Shown piece after piece: positions 32,923-40,666 of a stretch of 64,000 nucleotides of DNA; the first letter of the stretch is position 1, and every line of letters starts with the position of its first letter. This DNA comes from Lentzea tibetensis. GTDB lineage: Bacteria > Actinomycetota > Actinomycetes > Mycobacteriales > Pseudonocardiaceae. The notes under the pieces are model-generated. The model searched no databases. It had not been told where the DNA came from and was given only the letters and a program-made list of their open reading frames with translations. The stretch lies in contig NZ_VOBR01000010.1 in assembly GCF_007845675.1 (NCBI RefSeq), positions 224,787 to 288,786 on the forward strand, read 5' to 3'. The position numbers and the translations under genes are program-made.

Positions 32923-33573
32923 ATGCTCAATACCGTGGCTGCTGCGGCTTTCGCCATGTCGACCATCATCATTCCTCCGGGCGGAGCTCCAGGCACCACT
33001 CCCCCGCCGGATCACTTCACCATCGACGTGGTTACGGTCAACGGTACGGGCTGCAGAGCAGGAACCGCAGCCGTCGCAGTGTCTCCGGACAACAAGGCGT
33101 TCACCGTTACCTACAGCGAATTCATGGCCCAAGTGGGCGTGGGAGCGAAACCCACTGACTTCCGCAAGAACTGCCAGCTGAACCTGCGGATCAACGCTCC
33201 GTCGGGCTTCACCTACGGCATCGCGTCGACCGACTACCGCGGCTTCGCCCACCTGGAAAAGGGTGCGACGGCTCTCGAGAGGGCCAACTACTACTTCCAG
33301 GGCATGTCGCAGACCGAGTACACCCAACACAACTGGAAGGGCTCGATGAGCGACGACTGGCAGGCGACCGACACGGTCGAGGTCGCCTCCATCGTCTACC
33401 ACCCGTGCGGGGAGAAGCGGAACTTCAACATCAACGCGGAGCTGCGGGTCAACGCGGGGACCTCGGACCCCAAGAAGACCACCAGCTTCATCTCGATGGA
33501 CTCCACCGACGGGTCCGTCGAAACCACGTACCACTTCGCGTGGAAGACGTGTCCTCCGCCTCCCCAGCCCTGA
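32923..33573 (+). CDS. Secreted DUF4360 protein (copy 2)
   Basis: 216 residues, tandem paralog of the preceding gene: MLNTVAAAAFAMSTIII, then HFTIDVVTVNGTGCRAGTAAV, FRKNCQLNLRINAPSGFTYGIAS, YRGFAHLEKGAT and INAELRVNA, with the same cysteine pattern and a proline-rich C-terminus (CPPPPQP). The pair share roughly 60% identity by eye. Probably transcribed with copy 1. RBS GGAAAGG six bases before ATG. Function unknown. Confidence 0.85.
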   Translation: MLNTVAAAAFAMSTIIIPPGGAPGTTPPPDHFTIDVVTVNGTGCRAGTAAVAVSPDNKAFTVTYSEFMAQVGVGAKPTDFRKNCQLNLRINAPSGFTYGIASTDYRGFAHLEKGATALERANYYFQGMSQTEYTQHNWKGSMSDDWQATDTVEVASIVYHPCGEKRNFNINAELRVNAGTSDPKKTTSFISMDSTDGSVETTYHFAWKTCPPPPQP

Positions 33574-33585
33574 TCCCTCCACGGT

Positions 33586-33636
33586 CCTCAGTGGACTGAC
33601 TGCACCTCGCCCTCGTGCGCAGTCAGCTCACTGAGG
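33586..33636 (+). terminator. Long hairpin after the DUF4360 genes
   Basis: Eighteen-base arms (CCTCAGTGGACTGACTGC and GCAGTCAGCTCACTGAGG) pair except for two central bases, with a 15-base loop. It begins 13 bases after the stop. Confidence 0.65.
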
Positions 33637-33670
33637 AACCACTGGGGGTCCGCCTTCAGGTGCTCGGGCA

Positions 33671-33705
33671 GGGAAGCCGCTCCGCGGTCGCGGGGCGGCT
33701 TTCCC
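33671..33705. terminator. Shared terminator hairpin between DUF4360 and ilvA
   Basis: Arms GGGAAGCCGC and GCGGCTTTCCC (one bulge) with an inner CCGC/GCGG stem. It lies six bases after the ilvA stop on the minus strand and may serve both sides. Confidence 0.6.
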
Positions 33706-33710
33706 GTGCG

Positions 33711-34940
33711 TCAGATCAGGAACCGGTACGCCGTCGTGCCGGGCGCGACCAGCTGGATCTTCAGCGGCGACGACTTCATCCGGCCCCACAGCGCGTCGTA
33801 GTCCTCGCGCCTGCCGATCTCGATGCCGACCAGCGCGGCGCCGGTCTCCCGGTTGTCCCGCTTGATGTACTCGAACAGCACGATGTCGTCGTCCGCGCCG
33901 AGCACGTCGTCGAGGAACCGCCGCAGCGCCCCGGGCTCCTGCGGGAACTCCACGAGGAAGTAGTGCTTCAATCCGCGGTGCACGAGCGAGCGCTCGACGA
34001 CCTCCGCGTAGCGCGACACGTCGTTGTTGCCACCGGACAGCAGGCACACCACGGTCGAGTCCGGTGCGACGACGATCTCGGACAGCAGCGCGGCGGACGC
34101 CAGCGCGCCCGCGGGCTCGGCGATCACGCCGTCCACCTGGTAGAGGTCGAGCATCTCGGTGCAGACCTGGCCCTCGGGCACGGTGACCAGCGAGGCGCCG
34201 CAGTCGCGCACCATCGGGAACGTCACCTCGCCGGCCCGGCGCACGGCCGCGCCGTCGACGAACGTGTCCACCTCCGGCAGCACCACCGGTGAGCCCGCGT
34301 TGACGGCCGCGATCATCGAGGCGGCACCGGCGGGCTCGACGCCGATCAGCCGCACGGACGGGAAGCGGGACGCGAACCACGTGCCGACACCGGCCAGCAG
34401 GCCACCGCCGCCGACGGGCACGATCACCACGTCCGGCGCGCCGCCGAGCTGGTGCACGATCTCCAGCCCGACCGTGCCCTGACCAGCGATGGTGCGCGGG
34501 TCGTCGAACGCGGGCACGAGGGTGGCGCCGGTCGACGCGGCGTGCTCGGCGGCGAGTGCGGCCGCGTCGTCGTAGGTGTCGCCGTCGACGACGAGCTCGA
34601 CCATGTCGCGGCCGAGTGCGGCGATGCGCTCGCGCTTCTGCCGGGGCGTCGTGGACGGCACGTGCACGCGGCCGTGGACGCCGAGGCGGCGGCACGCGTA
34701 CGCCATGCCCTGACCGTGGTTGCCGGCCGAGGCGCACACGGCGCCCGCCGACGCCTCCACCTGGGAGAGCAGGTTGTAGGCGCCTCGGAGCTTGTACGAG
34801 CGCCCGACCTGCAGGTCTTCGCGCTTGAGCCACACTCGGGCCCCGGTCGCCTCGGACAGGCGCTGGTTCACTTCGAGCGGGGTCGTTCGGGCCACGCCGG
34901 CCAGCCGGGCGGCCGCGGCAGCCACCTCATCTTCGAACAT
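33711..34940 (-). CDS. ilvA: Threonine ammonia-lyase (biosynthetic)
   Basis: 409 residues. The PLP-binding lysine is K50 in GRSYKLRGAYN, the phosphate loop is PVGGGGLLAGVG, and a C-terminal ACT-like regulatory domain (about 325-409: HYFLVEFPQEPGALRRFLDDVL) marks the isoleucine-sensitive biosynthetic type. It deaminates threonine to 2-oxobutanoate, the first step to isoleucine. ATG 34940 is chosen because the fold starts at MFEDEVAAAAARL; the frame stays open upstream over the LPMO promoter. Confidence 0.92.
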   Translation of the reverse strand: MFEDEVAAAAARLAGVARTTPLEVNQRLSEATGARVWLKREDLQVGRSYKLRGAYNLLSQVEASAGAVCASAGNHGQGMAYACRRLGVHGRVHVPSTTPRQKRERIAALGRDMVELVVDGDTYDDAAALAAEHAASTGATLVPAFDDPRTIAGQGTVGLEIVHQLGGAPDVVIVPVGGGGLLAGVGTWFASRFPSVRLIGVEPAGAASMIAAVNAGSPVVLPEVDTFVDGAAVRRAGEVTFPMVRDCGASLVTVPEGQVCTEMLDLYQVDGVIAEPAGALASAALLSEIVVAPDSTVVCLLSGGNNDVSRYAEVVERSLVHRGLKHYFLVEFPQEPGALRRFLDDVLGADDDIVLFEYIKRDNRETGAALVGIEIGRREDYDALWGRMKSSPLKIQLVAPGTTAYRFLI

Positions 34941-35013
34941 GGGGAGTGATTCTCCACTGAACGAGCGGACCGTCGCAGCCGTACCCCTACAGGAGACCTG
35001 GGAGGTGTCTGAA

Positions 35014-35715
35014 ATGCGGCTGTTCGTCGCGTGCTTTCTGATCATCCTTGCGACGGCAGCCACCGCGCAGGCGCACGGAGCGCCGTCCAACCCGCCCAGC
35101 AGGGCCTACCTGTGCGCACCCGACCAGCCGTCGTCGGCGACGGACGCCTGCAAGGCGGCCGCCGCGTGGGGACTGCCCGCGAAGCAGTGGGACAACATCC
35201 GCAGGCCCAACATCGCCGGGCGCGACCGGCAGCTGATCCCGGACGGCAAGCTGTGCAGCGCGGGCATCCCCGCCTACCAGGGGCTCGACCAGCCGCGCGA
35301 GGACTGGCCGACGACGCAGCTCAAGAACCAGTTCCGGTACGTCTCGACGATCCCGCACCGCGGCACGTTCCGGTTCTTCGTCACGAAGGACGGCTACGAC
35401 CCGACGAAGCCGCTGAAGTGGGAGGGCCTCGACGAGTTCCAGGTCGTCAAGGACCCCAAGCTGGTGAACGGGGCGTACACGTTCGACCTGAAGCTGCCGC
35501 AGGACAAGAGCGGTCGGCACCTCATCTACACGGTGTGGCAGAACTCGGACACGGTCGACACGTACTACTCGTGCACGGACGTGATCATCGGTGCGACGGC
35601 CAAGACCGCGGGCACGTCCAACAGCCTCCGGCTGCCGCTGTCCATCGGCGTCGCGGTGCTCGCGTTCGCCGCCATGCTGATCGGGATTCACCTGTCCCGC
35701 CGCCGAATTCTGTGA
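35014..35715 (+). CDS. AA10 lytic polysaccharide monooxygenase with C-terminal membrane anchor
   Basis: 233 residues. Signal peptide MRLFVACFLIILATAATAQA leaves His21 as the new N-terminus; His21 and His115 (STIPHRGTFRF) form the copper brace of AA10 LPMOs, with conserved HGAPSNPPSRAYLC and GLDEFQVVKD around. These oxidise chitin or cellulose chains. A hydrophobic helix (about 203-226) followed by RRR at the end suggests attachment to the membrane, unlike most free secreted LPMOs. RBS GGAGG eight bases before ATG 35014. Confidence 0.92.
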   Translation: MRLFVACFLIILATAATAQAHGAPSNPPSRAYLCAPDQPSSATDACKAAAAWGLPAKQWDNIRRPNIAGRDRQLIPDGKLCSAGIPAYQGLDQPREDWPTTQLKNQFRYVSTIPHRGTFRFFVTKDGYDPTKPLKWEGLDEFQVVKDPKLVNGAYTFDLKLPQDKSGRHLIYTVWQNSDTVDTYYSCTDVIIGATAKTAGTSNSLRLPLSIGVAVLAFAAMLIGIHLSRRRIL

Positions 35716-35790
35716 ACGTCCCGGTACCAGTTCCGCGGCGGCCTCCAATAACCTGATCTCGGGCGCACCCTGCACAGAAGGGTTCTGCCC

Positions 35791-36981
35791 GTGAAACTGT
35801 TGGCAGCACTGGCTTTGCTCGCGTCGGTACTGGTCTCACCACAGGCCGGGTTCAAGGTTCTGGCGTTCTACAACGGAACCTGGGACCCCGCGCACATCAG
35901 CTTCGTCAAGGAGGCGAACCCGTGGTTCGGGCGGGCCGCCTCCGAGAACGGCTTCACCTACGAGTCCACGACCAACTGGAACCGGCTGACGAACGCCGCT
36001 GACATCAGCCAGTACCAGGTGCTGATCTTCCTCGACGACCACCCGCAGAACACCGCGCAGCGCAACGGGTTCCAGCAGTACATGAACAACGGCGGCGGGT
36101 GGCTCGGGTTCCACGTCAGCGCGTTCACCCAGAACGCGGGCGAGTGGCCGTGGTACCACAACCAGTTCCTCGGTACCGGGAACTTCGTCAACAACACCTG
36201 GGAGCCCACGACCGCCGAGCTGCGGGTGGAGAACCGCACGCACCCGTCGACGGTGCGGCTGCCGGAGCGCTACACGTCGTCGGTCAGCGAGTGGTACGGC
36301 TGGAGCAACGACCTGCGGCAGAACCCGAACATCCAGGTGCTGGCGAGCGTCGCCGCGTACCCGCTCGGCACGGACCCGAACCAGACGTGGCGCGGCGGCT
36401 ACCACCCGATCATGTGGACGAACAAGAACTACAAGATGCTGTACGCCAACTTCGGCCACAACGCGATGGACTACCCGAACAACCTGCCGCGGTCGTCCAC
36501 GTTCGCGTCCGAGACCCAGAACCGGTTCCTGATCGACGGGCTGCTCTGGCTCGGCGGCGGAGGCAGTCCGATCGAGACGAAGACGATCACCACGCAGGGC
36601 GGCAAGTGCGTCGACGTGCGCGCGGCGGGCACGGCCAACGGCACCGCGGTGCAGCAGTACACGTGCAACAGCACCGCGGCGCAGCAGTTCCAGGTGTCGC
36701 CGACCAGCGACGGCTACAGCAAGGTCGCGACGCGCAACGACCTGACGAAGGTGCTCGACGTCAGCAACGTGTCCACTTCGGACGGTGCCGTGATCCACCT
36801 GTGGACCTACGGCGGTGGCGCCAACCAGCAGTGGCGGCTCGAACCCGTCGCAGGCGGGTACCAGCGGATCGTGAGCAGGCACAGCGGGAAGTGCCTGACC
36901 GCGCCGGGGAACGCCGACGGCGTCCAGCTGGAGCAGCGCACGTGCGACGGTGGTGCGGCTCAGTCCTTCAGGCTGGCCTGA
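35791..36981 (+). CDS. Secreted ThuA-domain protein with ricin-type lectin module
   Basis: 396 residues. A short signal (GTG start, VKLLAALALLASVLVSPQA), a ThuA domain (about 20-250: FKVLAFYNGTWDPAHISFVKE, YMNNGGGWLGFHVSAF, HPIMWTNKNYKMLYANFGHN) related to glutamine-amidotransferase-like folds of trehalose-utilisation proteins, and a ricin B beta-trefoil (about 258-396, with repeated C-x-D-x and Q-x-W motifs such as GANQQWRLEP). It probably binds and modifies plant or fungal polysaccharide; no catalytic role is proven for ThuA. It overlaps the convergent zinc-ribbon gene by 22 bases. Confidence 0.88.
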   Translation: MKLLAALALLASVLVSPQAGFKVLAFYNGTWDPAHISFVKEANPWFGRAASENGFTYESTTNWNRLTNAADISQYQVLIFLDDHPQNTAQRNGFQQYMNNGGGWLGFHVSAFTQNAGEWPWYHNQFLGTGNFVNNTWEPTTAELRVENRTHPSTVRLPERYTSSVSEWYGWSNDLRQNPNIQVLASVAAYPLGTDPNQTWRGGYHPIMWTNKNYKMLYANFGHNAMDYPNNLPRSSTFASETQNRFLIDGLLWLGGGGSPIETKTITTQGGKCVDVRAAGTANGTAVQQYTCNSTAAQQFQVSPTSDGYSKVATRNDLTKVLDVSNVSTSDGAVIHLWTYGGGANQQWRLEPVAGGYQRIVSRHSGKCLTAPGNADGVQLEQRTCDGGAAQSFRLA

Positions 36982-37352
36982 TCCCGGACCTGGACGGTGA
37001 CCCGTTCCTGCCGGACGTGCTGCTGCGGCACAGTTCCCTCGCCGCCGCTGACGTTCGGCAGGAACCCGTACAGGTCGTTGAGGTTGTTCAGCGTCTGCGT
37101 CGCGTCCCGCCACACCGGGCACGGCCACGGTCTGCTGCGCCCGTACCAGGTTCGGCAGGAACGGCATCTGTGCGCGCCGTTGGGCTCGTGCACTCGCAGC
37201 AGACCGCGCCACCACGGGAGCGCCGCGCGCAGTTCCTCGCGCAGCTCATAAGCCTCCGACGGTGAGGCGGACCGCGCGAGCAGATCCATGGTCCGGTAGA
37301 CGACCTCGACCACGGACCTGTGGAACTCGCTCTGCCGCTCAGCCAACGCCAT
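36960..37352 (-). CDS. Small zinc-ribbon-like hypothetical protein
   Basis: 130 residues: a helical start (MALAERQSEFHRSVVEVVYRT, SPSEAYELREELRAALPWW), then CRSCRTWYGRSRPWPCPVW, three cysteines in a short basic patch that could be an incomplete metal site, and a low-complexity tail. Similar small proteins with that 'LRVHEPNG-x-x-R-C-x-x-C' motif occur in this bacterial group, but no function is known to me. The tail overlaps the ThuA gene. Confidence 0.6.
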   Translation of the reverse strand: MALAERQSEFHRSVVEVVYRTMDLLARSASPSEAYELREELRAALPWWRGLLRVHEPNGAHRCRSCRTWYGRSRPWPCPVWRDATQTLNNLNDLYGFLPNVSGGEGTVPQQHVRQERVTVQVRDQASLKD

Positions 37353-37382
37353 GTCTGCAGTCCTTCGGTGAGAAGCCGACTA

Positions 37383-37437
37383 CAGTTGAACCGTTCACGT
37401 TCGGAGTCTAAATTGGCACCTGACGGGGTTTCAACTG
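37383..37437 (+). promoter_or_regulatory. Promoter with flanking inverted repeats, XRE operon
   Basis: TTGAAC (37386-37391), 17-base spacer, TAAATT (37409-37414). CAGTTGAACC (37383-37392) overlaps the -35, and GGTTTCAACTG (37427-37437) follows the expected start; the two arms are inverted copies with one extra base, a good autoregulatory operator pair. Confidence 0.6.
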
Positions 37438-37465
37438 GCGAAAATGCCGTCACCCGAATGGCCCT

Positions 37466-37491
37466 TTCCGTGAGTGGAAAACCTCACGGAA
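37466..37491 (+). promoter_or_regulatory. Leader hairpin of the XRE operon
   Basis: Perfect nine-base arms TTCCGTGAG and CTCACGGAA with an 8-base A-rich loop, ending 16 bases before ATG 37508, just upstream of the GGAGG site. It may modulate translation. Confidence 0.5.
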
Positions 37492-37507
37492 CGCGACTGG
37501 AGGCGCG

Positions 37508-37945
37508 ATGGCTGAACGGAGCCTGGCCGACAAGCTCAACCAGCTCTTCGCCCTCCACACGTCCAGATCGGGTCAGGAGTACAGCAACGAGCAGGTCGCC
37601 GTGGCCATCGCGGACACCGGCGTGACCATCTCGCAGAGTTACATCTGGCAGCTGCGCAAGGCGAAGAAGGACAACCCGACGTTCAAGCACCTCCAGGCTC
37701 TGGCCGGGTTCTTCGGCGTGCCGGTGAGCTACTTCTTCGACGACACCGTCACCGACCGCGTCAACGAGCAGCTGGAACGCCTGCGCTCCGAGCAGGTTCG
37801 GCTCAACGAGCTCACCAAGGGCAGCGAGGCGCAGCTGATGGCGATGCGCGCGGGCGAGCTGTCGCCCGACCGCCGCAGGCTCGTCATGGAGCTGCTCGAC
37901 GTCGTCTACCGACAGGAAAAGGCGGAACGTGGCGAAGGAACGTGA
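37508..37945 (+). CDS. XRE-family regulator (EspR-like)
   Basis: 145 residues. An N-terminal helix-turn-helix (about 8-78: NEQVAVAIADTGVTISQSYIWQLRKAKKDNPTFKHLQALAGFF) like mycobacterial EspR, with VSYFFDD ending the domain, then a coiled dimerisation tail (NEQLERLRSEQVRLNEL). ATG with GGAGG site. It overlaps the metalloprotease start by 17 bases. The inverted repeats at its promoter suggest it controls itself and the two downstream genes. Confidence 0.9.
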   Translation: MAERSLADKLNQLFALHTSRSGQEYSNEQVAVAIADTGVTISQSYIWQLRKAKKDNPTFKHLQALAGFFGVPVSYFFDDTVTDRVNEQLERLRSEQVRLNELTKGSEAQLMAMRAGELSPDRRRLVMELLDVVYRQEKAERGEGT

Positions 37946-38444
37946 GCTGCGCAAGCAGTGCCGTCGCCTGCTGAACGAGCTGGACATCCAGCCACCGCTG
38001 GACGTCGCGGAGCTGTGCCGCAAGGTCGGTGAGCAGCGCGGCAAGCCGATCAGGCTGATGGCGCACCCGATCCCGGTGCCCGGCCCGTTCGGCGTGTGGA
38101 TCAGCACCGGCAACGCCGACTACATCCTGTACCAGCAGGAAACCACGCGCTCACACCAGAACCACATCATCCTGCACGAGCTCGGCCACATCATCGCGGG
38201 CCACACCAGCGACGAGAACGACGACCAGCTGCTCGCCTCGCTGTACCCGGATCTCGAACCGGACGCGGTGCGCAGGGCGTTGCGCCGCACGTCGTACGAC
38301 AACGACCACGAACGCGAGGCGGAGACCGTGGCGACGATCATCCTGGAGTGGGCGTCGGTGCTGGACAAGGTCGCGCCGAGGGCGTCGGACGGACCCGCGA
38401 GGCGGATCGCGGCGGCACTCGCGGATCGGCTGGGCTGGCTGTGA
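37929..38444 (+). CDS. ImmA/IrrE-family metallo-endopeptidase
   Basis: 171 residues. The zinc motif HELGH near 79-83 lies in HNIILHELGHIIAGH, and a further Glu in REAETVATIILEWA could be the third ligand. ImmA/IrrE peptidases cleave partner repressors to switch genes on; here the XRE protein is the natural candidate. GTG start overlaps the XRE frame; the stop overlaps the next gene (GTGA). Confidence 0.9.
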   Translation: MAKERELRKQCRRLLNELDIQPPLDVAELCRKVGEQRGKPIRLMAHPIPVPGPFGVWISTGNADYILYQQETTRSHQNHIILHELGHIIAGHTSDENDDQLLASLYPDLEPDAVRRALRRTSYDNDHEREAETVATIILEWASVLDKVAPRASDGPARRIAAALADRLGWL

Positions 38445-39559
38445 CGTACTTCCTGGAGTCGGCGGGCGTCCTGTTCATGTCGGTGCTGGCGTTCATGCTC
38501 TGGCTCACCGTGCGGCGGCCCCAGGACGCGCGCGTGCGCGCCATCACCGCCATGATCACGGCCTGGACGCTCGGCTACCCGTTCAGCCGCGCGGCGGGCG
38601 ACGGCGTGTGGTTCCTCGGCCTGGATCCGATGCAGTGCCAGCTGGTCCAGTACTCCGCACTGGTGATCGGCACGTTCTGCGCGGTCCTCTTCTTCGTGTT
38701 CTCCGCGCTGGACGACAAGGCGGCCACCAGGCACGCACTGCTGCAGACGATCCCGCTCGCGATCGCGATCGCGGTGATGGCCGTGTCGGTCTGGTCGCTG
38801 CCGGACTCGCTGCGGGTGGCCGCGGCCCAGGTGCCGAAGTCGTTCGGCGGCGGCCCGGTCGGCGTTCCCGGCATCACGTTCTTCTACGCGGCCGCGAACT
38901 CCTACCTGGGTTACTCGTTCGCCACGATGTTCGTGTGGACCAGGCGCTACGCCCGCGACGCCGAGCCCAGGCTGCGGCGCGGCCTGCTGATCGCGTCGAT
39001 CGGCCTCGCCCTGCTGGTGTACGGCGACGTGACGTTCGTCGGCGGCAACCTGTCCCGGCTGACCGGAACCCCGTTCCCGCGCATCGTGCTGCAACTCGGC
39101 ACCGTCGGGGTCGTGGTCGGCCTCGTGCTCTTCGTGATCGGCATGGCCTACCCGGCCGGGCTCATGCGGGTCGCGGCGATCCGCGTCTGGACGAGACACC
39201 TCCGCTCCTACCGCCGCCTCGCTCCACTGTGGACCGCATTGAACAGGCAGTTCCCCGAGGACGCGCTGTCCCGCGTCCCGGTGCACCCGCTGCGCGACGT
39301 GCTGAGCCTGCGCGGGGTCCACCGGCGGTACTACCGGCGGGTCATCGAGTGCCGGGACGGGCTGGTGCGGGTCAGCCCGTACTTCTCGCAGGAGGACGAA
39401 CGGCCCGTCGCCGACCGGTTGAAGGACGCGCTGCGGGCTCAGGCGTCCGGGAGTGCCGCCGTGCACCTGCCGGTGCCGGTCGCCATTCCGGACGGTGACG
39501 GGCTGGACGCCGACGTGCGGGAGCTGGAGGAGCTGTCCTTCGCGCTGAGGACGGCCTGA
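38441..39559 (+). CDS. MAB_1171c-type polytopic membrane protein
   Basis: 372 residues. About seven membrane helices (1-225: LFMSVLAFMLWLTVRRPQD, LVIGTFCAVLFFVFSALDD, TVGVVVGLVLFVIGMAYPAG), then a cytoplasmic, basic-acidic C-terminal domain (VWTRHLRSYRRLAPLWTAL, HPLRDVLSLRGVHRRYYRRVIECRDG). This is the pattern of the actinobacterial MAB_1171c family, called putative transporters, and usually found next to XRE and ImmA/IrrE genes. GTG start overlaps the peptidase stop. Role unknown; a sensor or signal exporter is plausible. Confidence 0.85.
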   Translation: MTYFLESAGVLFMSVLAFMLWLTVRRPQDARVRAITAMITAWTLGYPFSRAAGDGVWFLGLDPMQCQLVQYSALVIGTFCAVLFFVFSALDDKAATRHALLQTIPLAIAIAVMAVSVWSLPDSLRVAAAQVPKSFGGGPVGVPGITFFYAAANSYLGYSFATMFVWTRRYARDAEPRLRRGLLIASIGLALLVYGDVTFVGGNLSRLTGTPFPRIVLQLGTVGVVVGLVLFVIGMAYPAGLMRVAAIRVWTRHLRSYRRLAPLWTALNRQFPEDALSRVPVHPLRDVLSLRGVHRRYYRRVIECRDGLVRVSPYFSQEDERPVADRLKDALRAQASGSAAVHLPVPVAIPDGDGLDADVRELEELSFALRTA

Positions 39560-39607
39560 TTCACGAGTGGGCCAGCCAGTCGGCCGGTACCGGCTTACAG
39601 TGCCGAT

Positions 39608-40666
39608 GTGGACCTTCCCGTGATGCCACCGGTGAAACCGATGCTGGCCAAGGCCGTGCACGAGGTTCCGCGCACCCCTGGCCTGGTGTACGAGCCGAAG
39701 TGGGACGGCTTCCGCTGCATCGTCTTCCGCGACGGCGACGAGCTGGAGCTGGGCTCGCGCAACGACCGGCCGCTGACCCGGTACTTCCCCGAGGTCGCGG
39801 CGCTGCTGCGCGAGGCGCTGCCGCCGAGGTGCGTGGTGGACGGCGAGATCGTCCTCGTCACCCCGGACGGGCTGAGCTTCGACAAGCTGCAGCTGCGCCT
39901 GCACCCGGCCGCGTCGCGGGTGAACAAGCTGGCGGTCGAGACGCCGGCGAGCTTCGTGGCGTTCGACCTGCTGGCGCTCGGTGACCGTGCGCTCGTCGAC
40001 GAGCCGTTCAGCGAGCGGCGGACGTTGCTGGAGCAGGTCGTGACCGAGGTGCCCGGCTGCTACCTGACGCCGGCGACGGACGACCCGGACACCGCGCAGG
40101 ACTGGTTCACCCGCTTCGAGGGCGCCGGGTTCGACGGCGTGGTGGCGAAGCAGCCGGACCTGCCGTACACGCCGGACAAGCGGGTGATGTGGAAGGTGAA
40201 GCACGAGCGCACCGCGGACTGCGTCGTCGCCGGGTACCGGGTGCACAAGGACGGCGAGTCGGTCGGGTCGCTGGTGCTCGGGCTGTACGGGGAGGACGGC
40301 GAGCTGCGGCACGTCGGGGTCGCGAGCAGCTTCACCGCCGAACGCCGGCGCGAGCTCGTCGGCGAGCTGGCGCCGCTGAAGGAGGGCGCGCTGGACGTGC
40401 ACCCGTGGGCCCGGTGGGCCGACTACGCCGGTCCCGGTGCGCAGAGCAGGTGGAACCCGACGCGCGAGCTGTCGATGGAGCTGTTGCGGCCCGAGCTGGT
40501 CGCCGAGGTGCGCTACGAGCACCTGATGGCGGGCCGGTTCCGGCACACCGCGCGGCTGGTGCGGTTCCGGCCGGACCGGGTGGCGTCGTCGTGCACGTTC
40601 GAGCAGCTGGAGGAAGTGCCTCCGGCCGAGCTGGCGGCGTTGTTCGGCGAGGAGACCCGACGGTGA
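39608..40666 (+). CDS. ligC: ATP-dependent DNA ligase, LigC type
   Basis: 352 residues. The adenylation Lys is in motif I EPKWDGFR (residues 30-37), with motif IIIa FVAFDLLALGD, motif IV EGVVAKQ-like (FDGVVAKQPD) and motif V VMWKVKHERT, followed by an OB-fold domain (about 215-330). The length and lack of extra domains fit mycobacterial LigC, which works with Prim-PolC in gap-filling base excision repair. GTG start. Its stop overlaps the next gene by four bases. Confidence 0.92.
   Translation: MDLPVMPPVKPMLAKAVHEVPRTPGLVYEPKWDGFRCIVFRDGDELELGSRNDRPLTRYFPEVAALLREALPPRCVVDGEIVLVTPDGLSFDKLQLRLHPAASRVNKLAVETPASFVAFDLLALGDRALVDEPFSERRTLLEQVVTEVPGCYLTPATDDPDTAQDWFTRFEGAGFDGVVAKQPDLPYTPDKRVMWKVKHERTADCVVAGYRVHKDGESVGSLVLGLYGEDGELRHVGVASSFTAERRRELVGELAPLKEGALDVHPWARWADYAGPGAQSRWNPTRELSMELLRPELVAEVRYEHLMAGRFRHTARLVRFRPDRVASSCTFEQLEEVPPAELAALFGEETRR

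Noticed and set aside
38120-40546. An 808-codon minus-strand open frame over the ImmA, membrane and ligC genes
   Set aside because: Arg/Pro/His-rich product without any fold; the plus-strand genes have strong motifs.
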